64,000 nt of DNA. Origin: Pseudomonas citri. GTDB lineage: Bacteria > Pseudomonadota > Gammaproteobacteria > Pseudomonadales > Pseudomonadaceae. The DNA lies in contig NZ_JAODAB010000024.1 of the NCBI RefSeq assembly GCF_025336485.1, positions 1-64,000 on the forward strand, given 5' to 3'. Position 1 is the stretch's first letter; every line of letters starts with the position of its first letter. The translations under genes were made by a program, and so were the position numbers. A model generated the notes under the pieces. It was not told the DNA's origin and did not search any database. It saw only the letters and a list, made by a program, of their open reading frames with translations. Shown in pieces: positions 36,383 through 45,503 of the stretch.

Positions 36383-37378
36383 ATGAAAGCTTACGCCGTA
36401 CCTTTCGAGAAATTCGTCAACCTGGCCGACGCCCGCCTGGGCACCAAGATCATCTCGGTCACCGATGACTGGTTCGCCGACGCCAACCGCCTGTTCCAGC
36501 CGACCCCGGCGGTGTGGAAAGAAGGCGTGTTCGATGACAACGGCAAGTGGATGGATGGCTGGGAGTCGCGGCGCAAGCGTTTCGAAGGCTACGACAGCGC
36601 GGTGATCCGCCTGGGGGTGGCCGGCTCGATCAAGGGCGTGGACATCGACACTTCGTTCTTCACCGGCAACTACCCACCGTCGGCCTCCCTGGAAGCCTGC
36701 TTCCTGAGCGAAGGCGAGCCGGACGAAAACACCCAGTGGACCGAAGTGCTGTCGGCCGTCGAGCTGCAAGGCAACAGCCATCACTACCACGAAATCAGCA
36801 ATGACCAGGCTTTCAGCCACCTGCGCTTCAACATCTACCCCGATGGCGGCGTGGCCCGCTTGCGGGTCTACGGCATCCCGTACCGCGACTGGACAGCGGT
36901 GGGCGACAACGAACAGATCGACCTGGCCGCCGCCCTCAACGGTGGCCGCGCCCTGGCCTGCTCCGATGAACACTTCGGTCGCATGAGCAACATCCTCAAC
37001 CCGGGTCGTGGCGTGAACATGGGCGACGGCTGGGAAACCGCCCGTCGCCGCACTCCGGGCAATGACTGGGTGATCGTCGCCCTGGGCCATGCCGGTATCG
37101 TTGAGCAGGTTATCGTCGACACCCTGCATTTCAAGGGTAACTACCCGGACAGTTGCTCGATCCAGGGCGCCTTCGTCAAGGGTGGCACCGACAGCCAGAT
37201 CGAGACCCAGTCGTTGTTCTGGCGCGAATTGCTGCCGAGCCAGAAACTGCAAATGCACGCCGAGCACACCTTCGCCGAGCAGATCAAGGCCCTGGGGCCG
37301 ATCACCCACATCCGCCTGAATGTGTTCCCCGATGGTGGGGTGAGTCGCTTGCGGGTGCTCGGCAAGGTCGCGAAATAA
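36383..37378 (+). CDS. alc: allantoicase
   Basis: A 331-aa protein of two homologous jelly-roll halves: DAVIRLGVAGSIKGVDIDTSFFTGN-type segments recur in both (near residues 73 and 235, in the second half as VIVALGHAGIVEQVIVDTLHFKGN), each followed by FPDGGV/YPDGGVARLRVYG. It hydrolyses allantoate to ureidoglycolate and urea. Cytosolic. It sits 51 bp after uraD in the puuE-uraD-alc unit, with a REP hairpin following. Confidence 0.96.
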   Translation: MKAYAVPFEKFVNLADARLGTKIISVTDDWFADANRLFQPTPAVWKEGVFDDNGKWMDGWESRRKRFEGYDSAVIRLGVAGSIKGVDIDTSFFTGNYPPSASLEACFLSEGEPDENTQWTEVLSAVELQGNSHHYHEISNDQAFSHLRFNIYPDGGVARLRVYGIPYRDWTAVGDNEQIDLAAALNGGRALACSDEHFGRMSNILNPGRGVNMGDGWETARRRTPGNDWVIVALGHAGIVEQVIVDTLHFKGNYPDSCSIQGAFVKGGTDSQIETQSLFWRELLPSQKLQMHAEHTFAEQIKALGPITHIRLNVFPDGGVSRLRVLGKVAK

Positions 37379-37386
37379 GCGTGCCC

Positions 37387-37418
37387 CCGTGGTGAGGGAG
37401 CTGGCTCCCTCACCACGG
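37387..37418. repeat. REP-like perfect hairpin between alc and allA
   Basis: CCGTGGTGAGGGAG and CTCCCTCACCACGG form a 14-bp perfect stem with a CTGG loop, 9 bp after the alc stop. Confidence 0.75.
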
Positions 37419-37460
37419 AAGCTAAACCAACAACACAGAATTTGGATTGAGAAAACCAGC

Positions 37461-37964
37461 ATGCGCACACTCAAGATCGAACCCTTGACCAAAGAAGCCT
37501 TCGCCCCGTTCGGTGACGTGATCGAAACCGACGGCAGCGATCACTTCATGATCAACAACGGTTCGACCATGCGCTTCCATCGCCTGGCGACGGTTGAAAC
37601 CGCCACGTCGGACGACAAGGCGATCATCAGCATCTTCCGCGCCGACGCGCTGCAGATGCCGCTGACCGTACGCATGCTGGAGCGCCATCCGCTGGGCAGC
37701 CAGGCTTTCATTCCGCTGCTCGGCAACCCCTTTCTGATCGTGGTCGCGCCACTTGGCGATGCACCTGTATCAGGCTTGGTCCGCGCCTTCGTCACCAACG
37801 GCAGGCAGGGCATCAATTACCATCGCGGCGTCTGGCACCACCCGGTGCTGACGATCGAAAAGCGGGATGACTTCCTGGTGGTTGATCGCAGTGGCACAGG
37901 CAATAACTGCGATGAGCATTTCTTCATAGAGGATGAATTACTAGTCCTCGATCCCCACCAATAA
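37461..37964 (+). CDS. allA: ureidoglycolate lyase
   Basis: A 167-aa cupin-like enzyme splitting ureidoglycolate into glyoxylate and urea. Matches: LKIEPLTKEAFAPFGDVIET, MRFHRLATV, MLERHPLGSQAFIPL, GRQGINYHRGVWHHPVL and a C-terminal NCDEHFF. The glyoxylate made is the substrate of Gcl encoded 33 kb upstream. Start ATG at 37461. It follows alc after a REP hairpin. Confidence 0.95.
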   Translation: MRTLKIEPLTKEAFAPFGDVIETDGSDHFMINNGSTMRFHRLATVETATSDDKAIISIFRADALQMPLTVRMLERHPLGSQAFIPLLGNPFLIVVAPLGDAPVSGLVRAFVTNGRQGINYHRGVWHHPVLTIEKRDDFLVVDRSGTGNNCDEHFFIEDELLVLDPHQ

Positions 37965-38015
37965 GAGAAGGTCCGATCACGCGAGAACAAGCGTGACGGG
38001 CGAGAGGTAAAGACT

Positions 38016-39221
38016 GTGGAAGCACATATGCTGGAATGGCTGAACCTGAGCGTGCGCTGGGTTCACATGATCACTGGCGTGGCTTGGATCGGCGCGTCGT
38101 TCTACTTCGTCTGGCTGGAAAACAACCTCAATCGCGTCAACCCCAAAAGCGGCCTGGCCGGCGACCTGTGGGCCATCCACGGCGGCGGCATCTACCACCT
38201 GGAGAAATACAAACTCGCGCCACCGTCCATGCCGGACAACCTGCACTGGTTCAAATGGGAAGCCTACTTCACCTGGATGTCAGGCATCGTGTTGCTGTGC
38301 CTGGTGTTCTACTGGAACCCGAGCGTCTACCTGCTGGCCCCCGGCAGCAGTCTCAGCGGCCCCGAAGGCGTCGCCCTGGGCATCGGCTCGTTGTTGGTGG
38401 GCTGGTTCGTCTATTCCTTTCTCTGCGACTCGGCCCTGGGCAAGCGTCCTGCCCTGCTCGGCGGGATCCTGTTCGTGCTGTTGATTGCCGCGGCCTACGG
38501 GTTCAGCAAGGTGTTCAGCGGACGCGGTGCCTACCTGCATGTCGGGGCGGTCATCGGGACGATCATGGTCGGCAACGTGTTCCGCATCATCATGCCGGCC
38601 CAACGCGCCCTGGTGGCGGCGATCGCCGAGAACCGCACACCTGACCCGGCGTTGCCGGCCAAGGGTTTGCTGCGCTCGCGCCACAACAACTACTTCACCC
38701 TGCCGGTGCTGTTCATCATGATCAGCAACCATTTCCCGAGCACCTATGGCAGCCAATACAACTGGCTGATCCTGGCCGGTATCGCCGTGGCAGCGGTGTT
38801 GGTGCGGCATTACTTCAACACTCGCCACGACAGCAACCGGTTTGCCTGGACGCTGCCGGTTGGCGCCCTGGCGATGATCTGCCTGGCTTATGTCACGGGC
38901 CCGAAAGCGCCACCCAGCGCGCCGGAAGTGGCCCCCGCCCAGGCAGCCAGCGCCCAAGGCCCGTCGTTCGAGAAAGTCCACAGCGTGATCCAGGAACGCT
39001 GTTCCGTCTGCCACTCGGCCAAGCCCACCAGCCCGCTGTTCAGCGCAGCGCCGGGCGGCGTCATGTTCGACACGCCGCAGCAGATCCAGCAACAGGCTGC
39101 GCGCATCCAGGCCCAGGCCGTGACCAGCCAGATCATGCCCCTGGGCAACATCACCCAGATGACCCAGCAGGAGCGCGACCTGATCGGCGCGTGGATCAGC
39201 CAGGGCGCTCGGACCAACTGA
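38016..39221 (+). CDS. puuD: urate hydroxylase PuuD (membrane urate oxidase with cytochrome c domain)
   Basis: A 401-aa inner-membrane enzyme that oxidises urate to 5-hydroxyisourate, passing electrons to the respiratory chain. The N-terminal part has about eight TM helices with LSVRWVHMITGVAWIGASFYFVW split by conserved His and Trp, and HGGGIYHLEKYKLAP. The C-terminal periplasmic domain carries the haem c site CSVCH near residue 329. The GTG at 38016 is used; the ATG at 38028 is an alternative. First step of the pathway, last in this gene run. Confidence 0.95.
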   Translation: MEAHMLEWLNLSVRWVHMITGVAWIGASFYFVWLENNLNRVNPKSGLAGDLWAIHGGGIYHLEKYKLAPPSMPDNLHWFKWEAYFTWMSGIVLLCLVFYWNPSVYLLAPGSSLSGPEGVALGIGSLLVGWFVYSFLCDSALGKRPALLGGILFVLLIAAAYGFSKVFSGRGAYLHVGAVIGTIMVGNVFRIIMPAQRALVAAIAENRTPDPALPAKGLLRSRHNNYFTLPVLFIMISNHFPSTYGSQYNWLILAGIAVAAVLVRHYFNTRHDSNRFAWTLPVGALAMICLAYVTGPKAPPSAPEVAPAQAASAQGPSFEKVHSVIQERCSVCHSAKPTSPLFSAAPGGVMFDTPQQIQQQAARIQAQAVTSQIMPLGNITQMTQQERDLIGAWISQGARTN

Positions 39222-39249
39222 AACCCCGCGTTCCAAAACCGCTACACCA

Positions 39250-39287
39250 CTGACAGGCCGACCGGCATCCCGCCGGTCGCCCGTCAG
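39250..39287. terminator. hairpin after puuD
   Basis: CTGACAGGCCGACCGG and CCGGTCGCCCGTCAG pair imperfectly (inner CGACCGG/CCGGTCG perfect), 29 bp after the stop. The nearest T run (39310-39318) is some distance away, so termination is likely but not certain. Confidence 0.55.
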
Positions 39288-39454
39288 CGGCTGCCTGTGC
39301 CCGACCGATTCCTTTTTTGACTCGCCCGATTCCATGTCCACTGTGGGTCCGTTCTACCGAAAAAAACCTGACCGAACGGATGTTTTGTAGTAAAAGGCGC
39401 CGCCTCAAAGCGACTCAAAAAAAAAACGTACTACCGACCTTAGGAGCAAACCGA

Positions 39455-40237
39455 ATGAACCGTACGTGCACCCGCCTGCTACTCGCCTCCTTATTGACCA
39501 GCGGCCCGGTGATGGCCGATGACCTGTTCCAATGGCAAAACAACAGCCTGACCTATCTCTACGGCAAGGACTTTCAGGTCAACCCCCGCATCCAACAGAC
39601 CGTGACCTTCGAACACGCCGATGCCTGGAAATACGGCGATAATTTCTTCTTCCTCGACCGGATTTTCTACAACGGCAAGGAGGACAGCCAGTCAGGCCCG
39701 AACACCTACTACGGCGAATTCAGCCCACGCCTGTCGTTTGGCAAGATCTTCGACCGGAAGCTGGAAGTCGGTCCAATCAAGGATGTGCTGCTGGCCATGA
39801 CTTATGAGTTCGGTGAGGGTGACAACGAGTCCTACCTGATCGGCCCGGGATTCGACCTGGCAATCCCCGGTTTCGACTACTTCCAGCTGAACTTCTACAA
39901 CCGCCACACCGAAGGCCCGCGCGCCGGCGACAACGTCTGGCAGATCACCCCGACCTGGGCCTACACCCTCCCGGTGGGTTCATCGGACATCCTCATCGAC
40001 GGTTTCATTGACTGGGTGGTGGACAACGACAGCAACGCCAAAGGCACCTACCACGCCAACCTGCACATCAACCCGCAGATCAAATATGACCTGGGCAAGG
40101 CCCTGAATCTTGGCGCCAAGCAACTGTATGTGGGGGTGGAGTATGACTACTGGAAGAACAAATACGGGATCGAAGACAGCGAAGGGTTCAAGACCAACCA
40201 GAGCAATACCAGCTTCTTGCTGAAGTATCACTTCTGA
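39455..40237 (+). CDS. Tsx/OmpK-like nucleoside-specific outer-membrane channel
   Basis: A 260-aa outer-membrane protein starting at the ATG at 39455 after TAGGAG. Signal peptide to about residue 22 (VMA-D). The mature start LFQWQNNSLTYLYGKDF and alternating aromatic strands, ending FLLKYHF with a terminal Phe, are typical of Tsx-type 12-stranded channels. It would admit nucleosides, matching the purine genes beside it; that use is inferred from context. The frame upstream to 39317 lacks homology. Confidence 0.85.
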   Translation: MNRTCTRLLLASLLTSGPVMADDLFQWQNNSLTYLYGKDFQVNPRIQQTVTFEHADAWKYGDNFFFLDRIFYNGKEDSQSGPNTYYGEFSPRLSFGKIFDRKLEVGPIKDVLLAMTYEFGEGDNESYLIGPGFDLAIPGFDYFQLNFYNRHTEGPRAGDNVWQITPTWAYTLPVGSSDILIDGFIDWVVDNDSNAKGTYHANLHINPQIKYDLGKALNLGAKQLYVGVEYDYWKNKYGIEDSEGFKTNQSNTSFLLKYHF

Positions 40238-40279
40238 TACCTGCATTGATCTTTCCTTGTGGTGGCAGGCCGGTTGGCA

Positions 40280-41437
40280 TCAACTCCCTGCCCACCCCAA
40301 GAACCGCCCCAACGCCTCACGCTGGGCCAAGGCATCCTGGCGCCCCAGCTCGATCAGTTCGCTGCAATACCCCGCCTCGAACAACAGGTAGCTCAGCACC
40401 CCCGCGCCGCTGGTCTTGGTTGCACCCGGCCCGCGCAGGAACAACCGCAACGCCCGGGGCAGTTCCTGGCGATGGCGGGCGGCGATTTCGTCGATGGGCT
40501 GGCTGGGTGAAATCACCAGCACGTCCACCGGGGTCGCCCCCAGGGCGTGGGCCGGTACGTCATCGGGCAGCAGGTGACTGAACCCGTTCAGGCGCTCAAG
40601 CAGCTCGATATCGCTTTCCAGGCTGTCGATGAACGTACTGTTGAGCAGGTGGCCGCCAATCTGCGCCAGGGTCGGTTGCTGGCCGGTGTAGCTGCGCTCC
40701 AGAGGGTTCTGCACCAGGCCACGCGGGTTACCACTGACGCCGATGACCAGCACCCGGTTGGCCCCCAGGTGCAAGGCCGGGCTGATGGGCGCCGACTGGC
40801 GCACCGCGCCGTCGCCAAAGTACTCCTGGCCAATCTTGACCGGCGCGAACAACAAGGGAATCGCCGAACTGGCCAGCAGGTGCTCGACCGACAAGCGCGT
40901 CGGCACCCCGACCCGACGATGGCGCAGCCAGGCGGCGATGGCGCCGGCGCCCTGGTAGAAGGTCATTGCGTGGCCGGATTCATAGCCGAACGCCGTCACC
41001 GCCACCGCCCGCAATTGCTGTCCGGCGATGGCCTGTTCGATCCCGCAAGGCTGGAATTGTGCCTGGAGCAGCTCACGCAACGGCGAACTGTCGACCAGCG
41101 CCACCGGCAATTTTGCGCCCAGGCCCAGCAAGCTGTGGCTGATGAAGCGCGTTGCCTGGCGCACCACGCCCGACCAGTCGCTGCGCATGACATGGCGGCT
41201 GCGAATCGCTTGCCAGAAGGCGGTCAGGCGTTCGACAGAGGTTTTGAAGTCACTTGCCCCGCTCGCCAGGCTGACCGCGTTGATCGCCCCGGCCGAGGTG
41301 CCGACGATCACCGGAAACGGATTCTGCGCACCCTCCGGCAACAGCTCGGCAATCGCCGCCAACACCCCCACCTGATACGCCGCACGAGCCCCGCCGCCGG
41401 AAAGAATCAAACCTGTCACCGGTGCCACTGGGGTCAT
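40280..41437 (-). CDS. patatin-like phospholipase
   Basis: A 385-aa lipid hydrolase. Oxyanion loop LILSGGGARAAYQVGVL near residue 10, nucleophile in VGTSAGAINA near residue 48, and catalytic Asp in YFGDGAVRQSAPISPA near 210 are all present, so it should be active. No signal peptide. Bacterial patatins cleave phospholipids or act as effectors; no secretion context is seen here. It follows lpxL on the same strand by 36 bp and may be co-transcribed. Confidence 0.92.
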   Translation of the reverse strand: MTPVAPVTGLILSGGGARAAYQVGVLAAIAELLPEGAQNPFPVIVGTSAGAINAVSLASGASDFKTSVERLTAFWQAIRSRHVMRSDWSGVVRQATRFISHSLLGLGAKLPVALVDSSPLRELLQAQFQPCGIEQAIAGQQLRAVAVTAFGYESGHAMTFYQGAGAIAAWLRHRRVGVPTRLSVEHLLASSAIPLLFAPVKIGQEYFGDGAVRQSAPISPALHLGANRVLVIGVSGNPRGLVQNPLERSYTGQQPTLAQIGGHLLNSTFIDSLESDIELLERLNGFSHLLPDDVPAHALGATPVDVLVISPSQPIDEIAARHRQELPRALRLFLRGPGATKTSGAGVLSYLLFEAGYCSELIELGRQDALAQREALGRFLGWAGS

Positions 41438-41473
41438 CGCAACACTCCGTGCTCAACGAAAGGGATTACAGCT

Positions 41474-42406
41474 TCAACCGCGCTTGTCATACAGCTTCGG
41501 CTCGCCCGGCGGACGGCTCTTGAAGCGTCGGTGCGCCCAGAGGTACTGCTCGGGGCAATCGCTCACCGAACGCTCGACCCACTGGTTGATACGGATGCAA
41601 TCGGCTTGCTCGGTCTCCCCCGGGAAATCCTCCAGCGGCGCCTGGATCACCAGGCGATAGCCGCTGCCATCGGCCAACCGCTCCTGGATGAACGGCACGA
41701 CCAGCGCCTTGCCCAGGCGGGCGAACTTGCTGGTCGCCGTGACGGTTGCAGCCTGGATACCGAACAGCGGCACGAACACGCTTTGCTTGGCGCCGTAATC
41801 CTGGTCCGGCGCATACCAGATCGCCCGACCGGCCCGCAGCAGCTTGAGCATGCCACGCACATCGTCACGCTCCACCGCCAGGGAATCAAGGTTGTGCCGC
41901 TCACGGCCCCGCCGCTGGATGTAGTCGAACAACGGGTTCTTGTGCTCGCGGTACATGCCATCGATGGTGTGCTGCTGACCGAGCAGGGCCGCGCCAATTT
42001 CCAGCGTGGTGAAATGCAGCGCCATCAGGATCACGCCCTTGTCCTCGCGCTGGGCCTGCTTGAGGTATTCCAGGCCCTCGACGTGGGCCAGCTTCGCCAG
42101 GCGCCGACGCGACCACCACCAGCTCATGGCCATCTCGAAGAAGGCGATGCCGGTGGAAGCAAAGTTTTCCTTGAGCAGGCGCTTGCGCTCGGCGGCGGAT
42201 TTTTCCGGGAAGCACAGTTCCAGGTTGCGCTTGGCAATACGCCGTCGGTCGCCTGCCGCCCGGTACATCAGCGCGCCCAGCGCGCGACCGGCCCGCAGCA
42301 AAAACGGATAAGGCAATTGGACAATCAACCACAACAGCCCCAGGCCGCACCACAGCAGCCAGAAACGCGGATGAAAGAATGCAGCTCGAAATCGCGGGCG
42401 ATCCAT
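41474..42406 (-). CDS. lpxL: lipid A lauroyl acyltransferase (LpxL/HtrB)
   Basis: A 310-aa membrane-bound acyltransferase adding a secondary acyl chain to lipid A. One N-terminal TM helix (FWLLWCGLGLLWLIVQLPYP) precedes the HxxxxE active-site motif in ALHFTTLEIG near residue 130. YAPDQDYG, FVPLFG and a basic RRFKSRPPGE tail are also typical. The start at 42406 has GGAAG upstream. Divergent from minC with 118 bp between. Confidence 0.93.
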   Translation of the reverse strand: MDRPRFRAAFFHPRFWLLWCGLGLLWLIVQLPYPFLLRAGRALGALMYRAAGDRRRIAKRNLELCFPEKSAAERKRLLKENFASTGIAFFEMAMSWWWSRRRLAKLAHVEGLEYLKQAQREDKGVILMALHFTTLEIGAALLGQQHTIDGMYREHKNPLFDYIQRRGRERHNLDSLAVERDDVRGMLKLLRAGRAIWYAPDQDYGAKQSVFVPLFGIQAATVTATSKFARLGKALVVPFIQERLADGSGYRLVIQAPLEDFPGETEQADCIRINQWVERSVSDCPEQYLWAHRRFKSRPPGEPKLYDKRG

Positions 42407-42524
42407 TACAGCTTCCATAAAGACATGGGTCGCGCATTCTACATTGTTCGACCCGGGTTGCGGCTCGCGGACGATCTCGTTATAAGTCTCGGCACTTTTA
42501 GTGACAAGCCGTTGTACGCCGACC

Positions 42525-43262
42525 ATGAGCCAAACCGAACCGCTAGACCAAGACCCCGTGTTCCAGTTGAAGGGCAGTATGCTCGCCATTACGGTGCTGG
42601 AGCTGGCCCGTAACGACCTGGAAGGCCTTGACCGGCAATTGGCGGCGAAAGTCGCCCAGGCCCCGAACTTCTTCAGCAACGCCCCGTTGGTGCTGGCGCT
42701 GGACAAGCTGCCGGCCGACCAGGGCTCGGTGGACCTGCCTGGCCTGATGCGCGTTTGCCGCCAGCACGGCTTGCGCACCCTGGCCATCCGCGCCAGCCGC
42801 ATCGAAGACATCGCCGCCGCCATCGCCGTGGACATCCCGGTGTTGCCGCCGTCCGGCGCCCGCGAGCGGGTGCTGGAGCTCAGCCCAGTCGAAGCGCCAA
42901 AGAAGCCGGAAAGACCACCGGAACCCACCATCAAGCCCACCCGGGTGATCACCTCGCCGGTGCGCGGCGGGCAGCAGATTTATGCCCAGGGTGGCGATCT
43001 GGTCGTCGTGTCTTCGGTCAGCCCGGGGGCGGAACTTCTGGCCGATGGCAACATCCATGTATACGGCCCGATGCGCGGGCGTGCGCTGGCCGGCGTCAAG
43101 GGCGATACCAAAGCCAGGATCTTCTGCCAGCAATTGAGCGCTGAACTGGTCTCCATCGCCGGGCAGTACAAGGTTTCCGAGGATTTACGCCGCGACCCGC
43201 TGTGGGGGGCCGGTGTCCAGATCAGTCTGTCGGGCGACGTGTTGAACATCATTCGGCTTTAA
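42525..43262 (+). CDS. minC: septum-site inhibitor MinC
   Basis: A 245-aa inhibitor of FtsZ polymerisation. The N-terminal domain (about 1-110: FQLKGSMLAITVLEL, NAPLVLALDKL) binds FtsZ. A proline/lysine linker (about 125-145) leads to the C-terminal beta-helix (GGQQIYAQGGDLVVVSSV, GNIHVYGPMRGRALAGVKG) that dimerises and binds MinD. Start ATG at 42525. It is 201 bp before minD. Confidence 0.97.
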   Translation: MSQTEPLDQDPVFQLKGSMLAITVLELARNDLEGLDRQLAAKVAQAPNFFSNAPLVLALDKLPADQGSVDLPGLMRVCRQHGLRTLAIRASRIEDIAAAIAVDIPVLPPSGARERVLELSPVEAPKKPERPPEPTIKPTRVITSPVRGGQQIYAQGGDLVVVSSVSPGAELLADGNIHVYGPMRGRALAGVKGDTKARIFCQQLSAELVSIAGQYKVSEDLRRDPLWGAGVQISLSGDVLNIIRL

Positions 43263-43318
43263 CGGATACTGCCGCATTTTCCAAGCATCTCTAAAACGTA
43301 GCGAAAAACGGCGCAATC

Positions 43319-43382
43319 GACGTAGGAACAGGATCCGGCAGCGTTTACCGGAGGTAAACCCGGCCCGGCATCCGGTTCCAGC
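43319..43382. other. minC-minD spacer with inverted repeats
   Basis: The 200-bp spacer carries a small perfect repeat (GTTTACC/GGTAAAC, 43345-43361) inside a longer imperfect inverted repeat (GGAACAGGATCC against GCATCCGGTTCC). It may be a processing or attenuation hairpin giving separate minC and minDE control. Confidence 0.4.
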
Positions 43383-43463
43383 CAGGCCTGTCCAATTGCA
43401 GCAGTTTTCCAGAGATGTTTTTCAGGGGCTGACAAAGTCCTTCTTCCTTAGGGGTGAAACACC

Positions 43464-44276
43464 TTGGCCAAGATTCTCGTGGTTACATCCGGCAAGGGTG
43501 GTGTGGGTAAGACCACCACCAGCGCCGCTATCGGTACCGGCCTCGCTCTGCGCGGCCACAAGACTGTCATCGTCGACTTCGACGTCGGCTTGCGTAACCT
43601 GGACCTGATCATGGGGTGCGAGCGTCGCGTGGTCTATGACTTCGTCAACGTGGTCAACGGCGAAGCGAACCTGCAGCAAGCCCTGATCAAGGACAAGCGC
43701 CTTGAGAACCTCTACGTGCTGGCCGCCAGCCAGACCCGCGACAAAGACGCGCTGACCCAGGAAGGCGTGGAAAAAGTCCTGATGGAGCTCAAGGAACAAT
43801 TCGAGTTCGTGGTCTGCGACTCCCCGGCCGGTATCGAGAAAGGCGCCCACCTGGCCATGTACTTCGCCGACGAAGCGATTGTCGTGACCAACCCGGAAGT
43901 GTCCTCGGTGCGTGACTCCGACCGCATGCTGGGCCTGTTGGCGAGCAAATCCCGTCGCGCCGAGAAGGGCGAAGAGCCGATCAAGGAACACCTGCTGATC
44001 ACCCGCTACCATCCGGAGCGCGTCGAAAAAGGCGAGATGCTCGGCGTCGAAGACGTCAAGGAAATCCTCGCTGTGCGCCTGCTCGGTGTGATTCCCGAGT
44101 CCCAAGCCGTGCTCAAGGCGTCCAACCAGGGCGTGCCAGTGATCCTCGACGACCAGAGCGACGCCGGCCAGGCCTACAGCGACACCGTTGACCGTCTGCT
44201 GGGCAAAGACCTGGAACACCGGTTCCTCAACGTCGAGAAGAAGGGATTCTTCGAGCGCCTGTTTGGAGGTAGGTAA
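43464..44276 (+). CDS. minD: septum-site ATPase MinD
   Basis: A 270-aa membrane-cycling ATPase with TTG start (TAGGGGTG upstream). The deviant Walker A is SGKGGVGKTTTSA near residue 10, the Walker B-like DFDVGLRNLD follows, and VVCDSPAGIEKGA lies near 120. The C-terminal amphipathic helix KKGFFERLFGG targets the membrane. It recruits MinC and is displaced by MinE. Its TAA overlaps the minE ATG (TAATG). Confidence 0.98.
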   Translation: MAKILVVTSGKGGVGKTTTSAAIGTGLALRGHKTVIVDFDVGLRNLDLIMGCERRVVYDFVNVVNGEANLQQALIKDKRLENLYVLAASQTRDKDALTQEGVEKVLMELKEQFEFVVCDSPAGIEKGAHLAMYFADEAIVVTNPEVSSVRDSDRMLGLLASKSRRAEKGEEPIKEHLLITRYHPERVEKGEMLGVEDVKEILAVRLLGVIPESQAVLKASNQGVPVILDDQSDAGQAYSDTVDRLLGKDLEHRFLNVEKKGFFERLFGGR

Positions 44277-44530
44277 TGAACCTTTTTGACTTCTTTCGTG
44301 CCAACAAAAAGCCCAGTACCGCCTCGGTCGCGAAAGAGCGTCTACAGATCATCGTGGCGCACGAACGCGGCCAACGCAGCACCCCGGACTACCTGCCTTC
44401 CTTGCAGAAGGAACTGGTCGAGGTGATCCGCAAGTACGTCAACATCGGTAACGATGACGTGCATGTCGCGCTGGAAAGCCAGGGCAGCTGCTCGATTCTG
44501 GAACTCAATATCACCCTGCCGGATCGCTGA
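44276..44530 (+). CDS. minE: cell-division topological factor MinE
   Basis: An 84-aa protein. The N-terminal helix NLFDFFRANKKPSTASVAKERL binds membrane and MinD (given here in outline, about residues 2-23), followed by QIIVAHERGQRS and the topological domain LVEVIRKYVNI. It stimulates MinD ATPase and drives pole-to-pole oscillation. Overlaps the minD stop, so translation is coupled. Confidence 0.97.
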   Translation: MNLFDFFRANKKPSTASVAKERLQIIVAHERGQRSTPDYLPSLQKELVEVIRKYVNIGNDDVHVALESQGSCSILELNITLPDR

Positions 44531-44548
44531 TCGATCCAGCGGGAGCCA

Positions 44549-44632
44549 CGGCGGCTCGGGTCCTTGTAGCCTGACCCTGTGGGAGCAAAGCTTTGCTCCC
44601 ACAGGGTCAGGGGAAACGGGCCCGAGCCGCCG
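44549..44632. repeat. nested perfect palindrome after minE
   Basis: The inner 40 bp (44571-44610) is a perfect palindrome without loop, arms starting CTGACCCTGTGGGAGCAAAG. Outside it lie matched 12-bp arms CGGCGGCTCGGG (44549-44560) and CCCGAGCCGCCG (44621-44632). The core is REP-like. It could form a cruciform or a very strong mRNA 3' hairpin for minDE. Confidence 0.85.
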
Positions 44633-44658
44633 TTGGCGTTTGTAACGAGACTGCTTCA

Positions 44659-45294
44659 ATGCCCCTCTCCAACATCCGCATCATTCATCAGGACGCCGCC
44701 GTCCTGGTGGTCGACAAGCCGACCCTGCTGCTCTCCGTGCCCGGCCGGGCCGACGACAACAAGGACTGCCTGATCACCCGCTTGCAGGAAAACGGTTATC
44801 CGGAAGCACGAATCGTGCACCGATTGGACTGGGAAACCTCCGGCATCATCCTGCTGGCCCGGGACCCGGACACCCACCGCGAACTGTCACGGCAGTTTCA
44901 TGATCGCGAAACCGAAAAAGCCTACACAGCACTGTGCTGGGGACAACCGGAGTTGGACAGCGGCAGCATCGACCTGCCCTTGCGCTACGACCCGCCGACC
45001 AAGCCCCGGCATGTGGTGGACCATGAACACGGCAAACACGCCCTGACTTTCTGGCGCGTGCTGGAACGTTGCGGCGACTGGTGCCGGGTCGAACTGACGC
45101 CGATCACCGGGCGCTCGCACCAATTGCGCGTGCACATGCTGTCCATCGGTCACCCGTTGCTGGGCGATGGCCTCTACGCCCACCCACAGGCCCTGGCCGC
45201 CTGGCCCCGGCTGTGCCTGCACGCCAGCATGCTCAGCTTCACCCACCCGCAAAGCGGCGAGCGCCTGCGCTTCGAGTGCCCGGCGCCGTTCTGA
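44659..45294 (+). CDS. rluA: RluA-family pseudouridine synthase
   Basis: A 211-aa RNA-modifying enzyme. The catalytic Asp is in RIVHRLDWETSGIILLAR near residue 60. KAYTALCWG, TGRSHQLRVHMLSIGHPLLGD and a short C-terminus are typical of RluA, which modifies 23S rRNA position 746 and some tRNAs. No S4 domain, which excludes RluB/C/D-like and RsuA members. Start ATG at 44659. It follows minE after the palindrome. Confidence 0.9.
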   Translation: MPLSNIRIIHQDAAVLVVDKPTLLLSVPGRADDNKDCLITRLQENGYPEARIVHRLDWETSGIILLARDPDTHRELSRQFHDRETEKAYTALCWGQPELDSGSIDLPLRYDPPTKPRHVVDHEHGKHALTFWRVLERCGDWCRVELTPITGRSHQLRVHMLSIGHPLLGDGLYAHPQALAAWPRLCLHASMLSFTHPQSGERLRFECPAPF

Positions 45295-45310
45295 GAGATC
45301 GCGTCGAGGC

Positions 45311-45407
45311 CATCGCGAGCAAGCTTTGCTCCCACAGGGATTTGTAGTGAATGCTGGGTCTACGAACACCCCGCAATCCATGTGGAAGCAAGGCTTGCCC
45401 GCGATGA
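45311..45407. repeat. REPIN between rluA and apeB
   Basis: Left arm CATCGCGAGCAAGCTTTGCT (from 45311) and inverted right arm AAGCAAGGCTTGCCCGCGATG (about 45384-45404) around a 50-bp insert. Confidence 0.8.
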
Positions 45408-45503
45408 CGGCGGCACATTCAACCCTGATATCACCTGCCTTCCACCCTCCCCATCCCGCACCAATACGGTAAACTCCCGCCCATTGCTGTCTGGAGCTTT
45501 TTT

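Noticed and set aside
40547..42613. 688-codon plus-strand frame across the patatin and lpxL genes
   Set aside because: Spans two well-supported minus-strand genes and their boundary; no domain matches and His/Arg/Gln-rich shadow composition.
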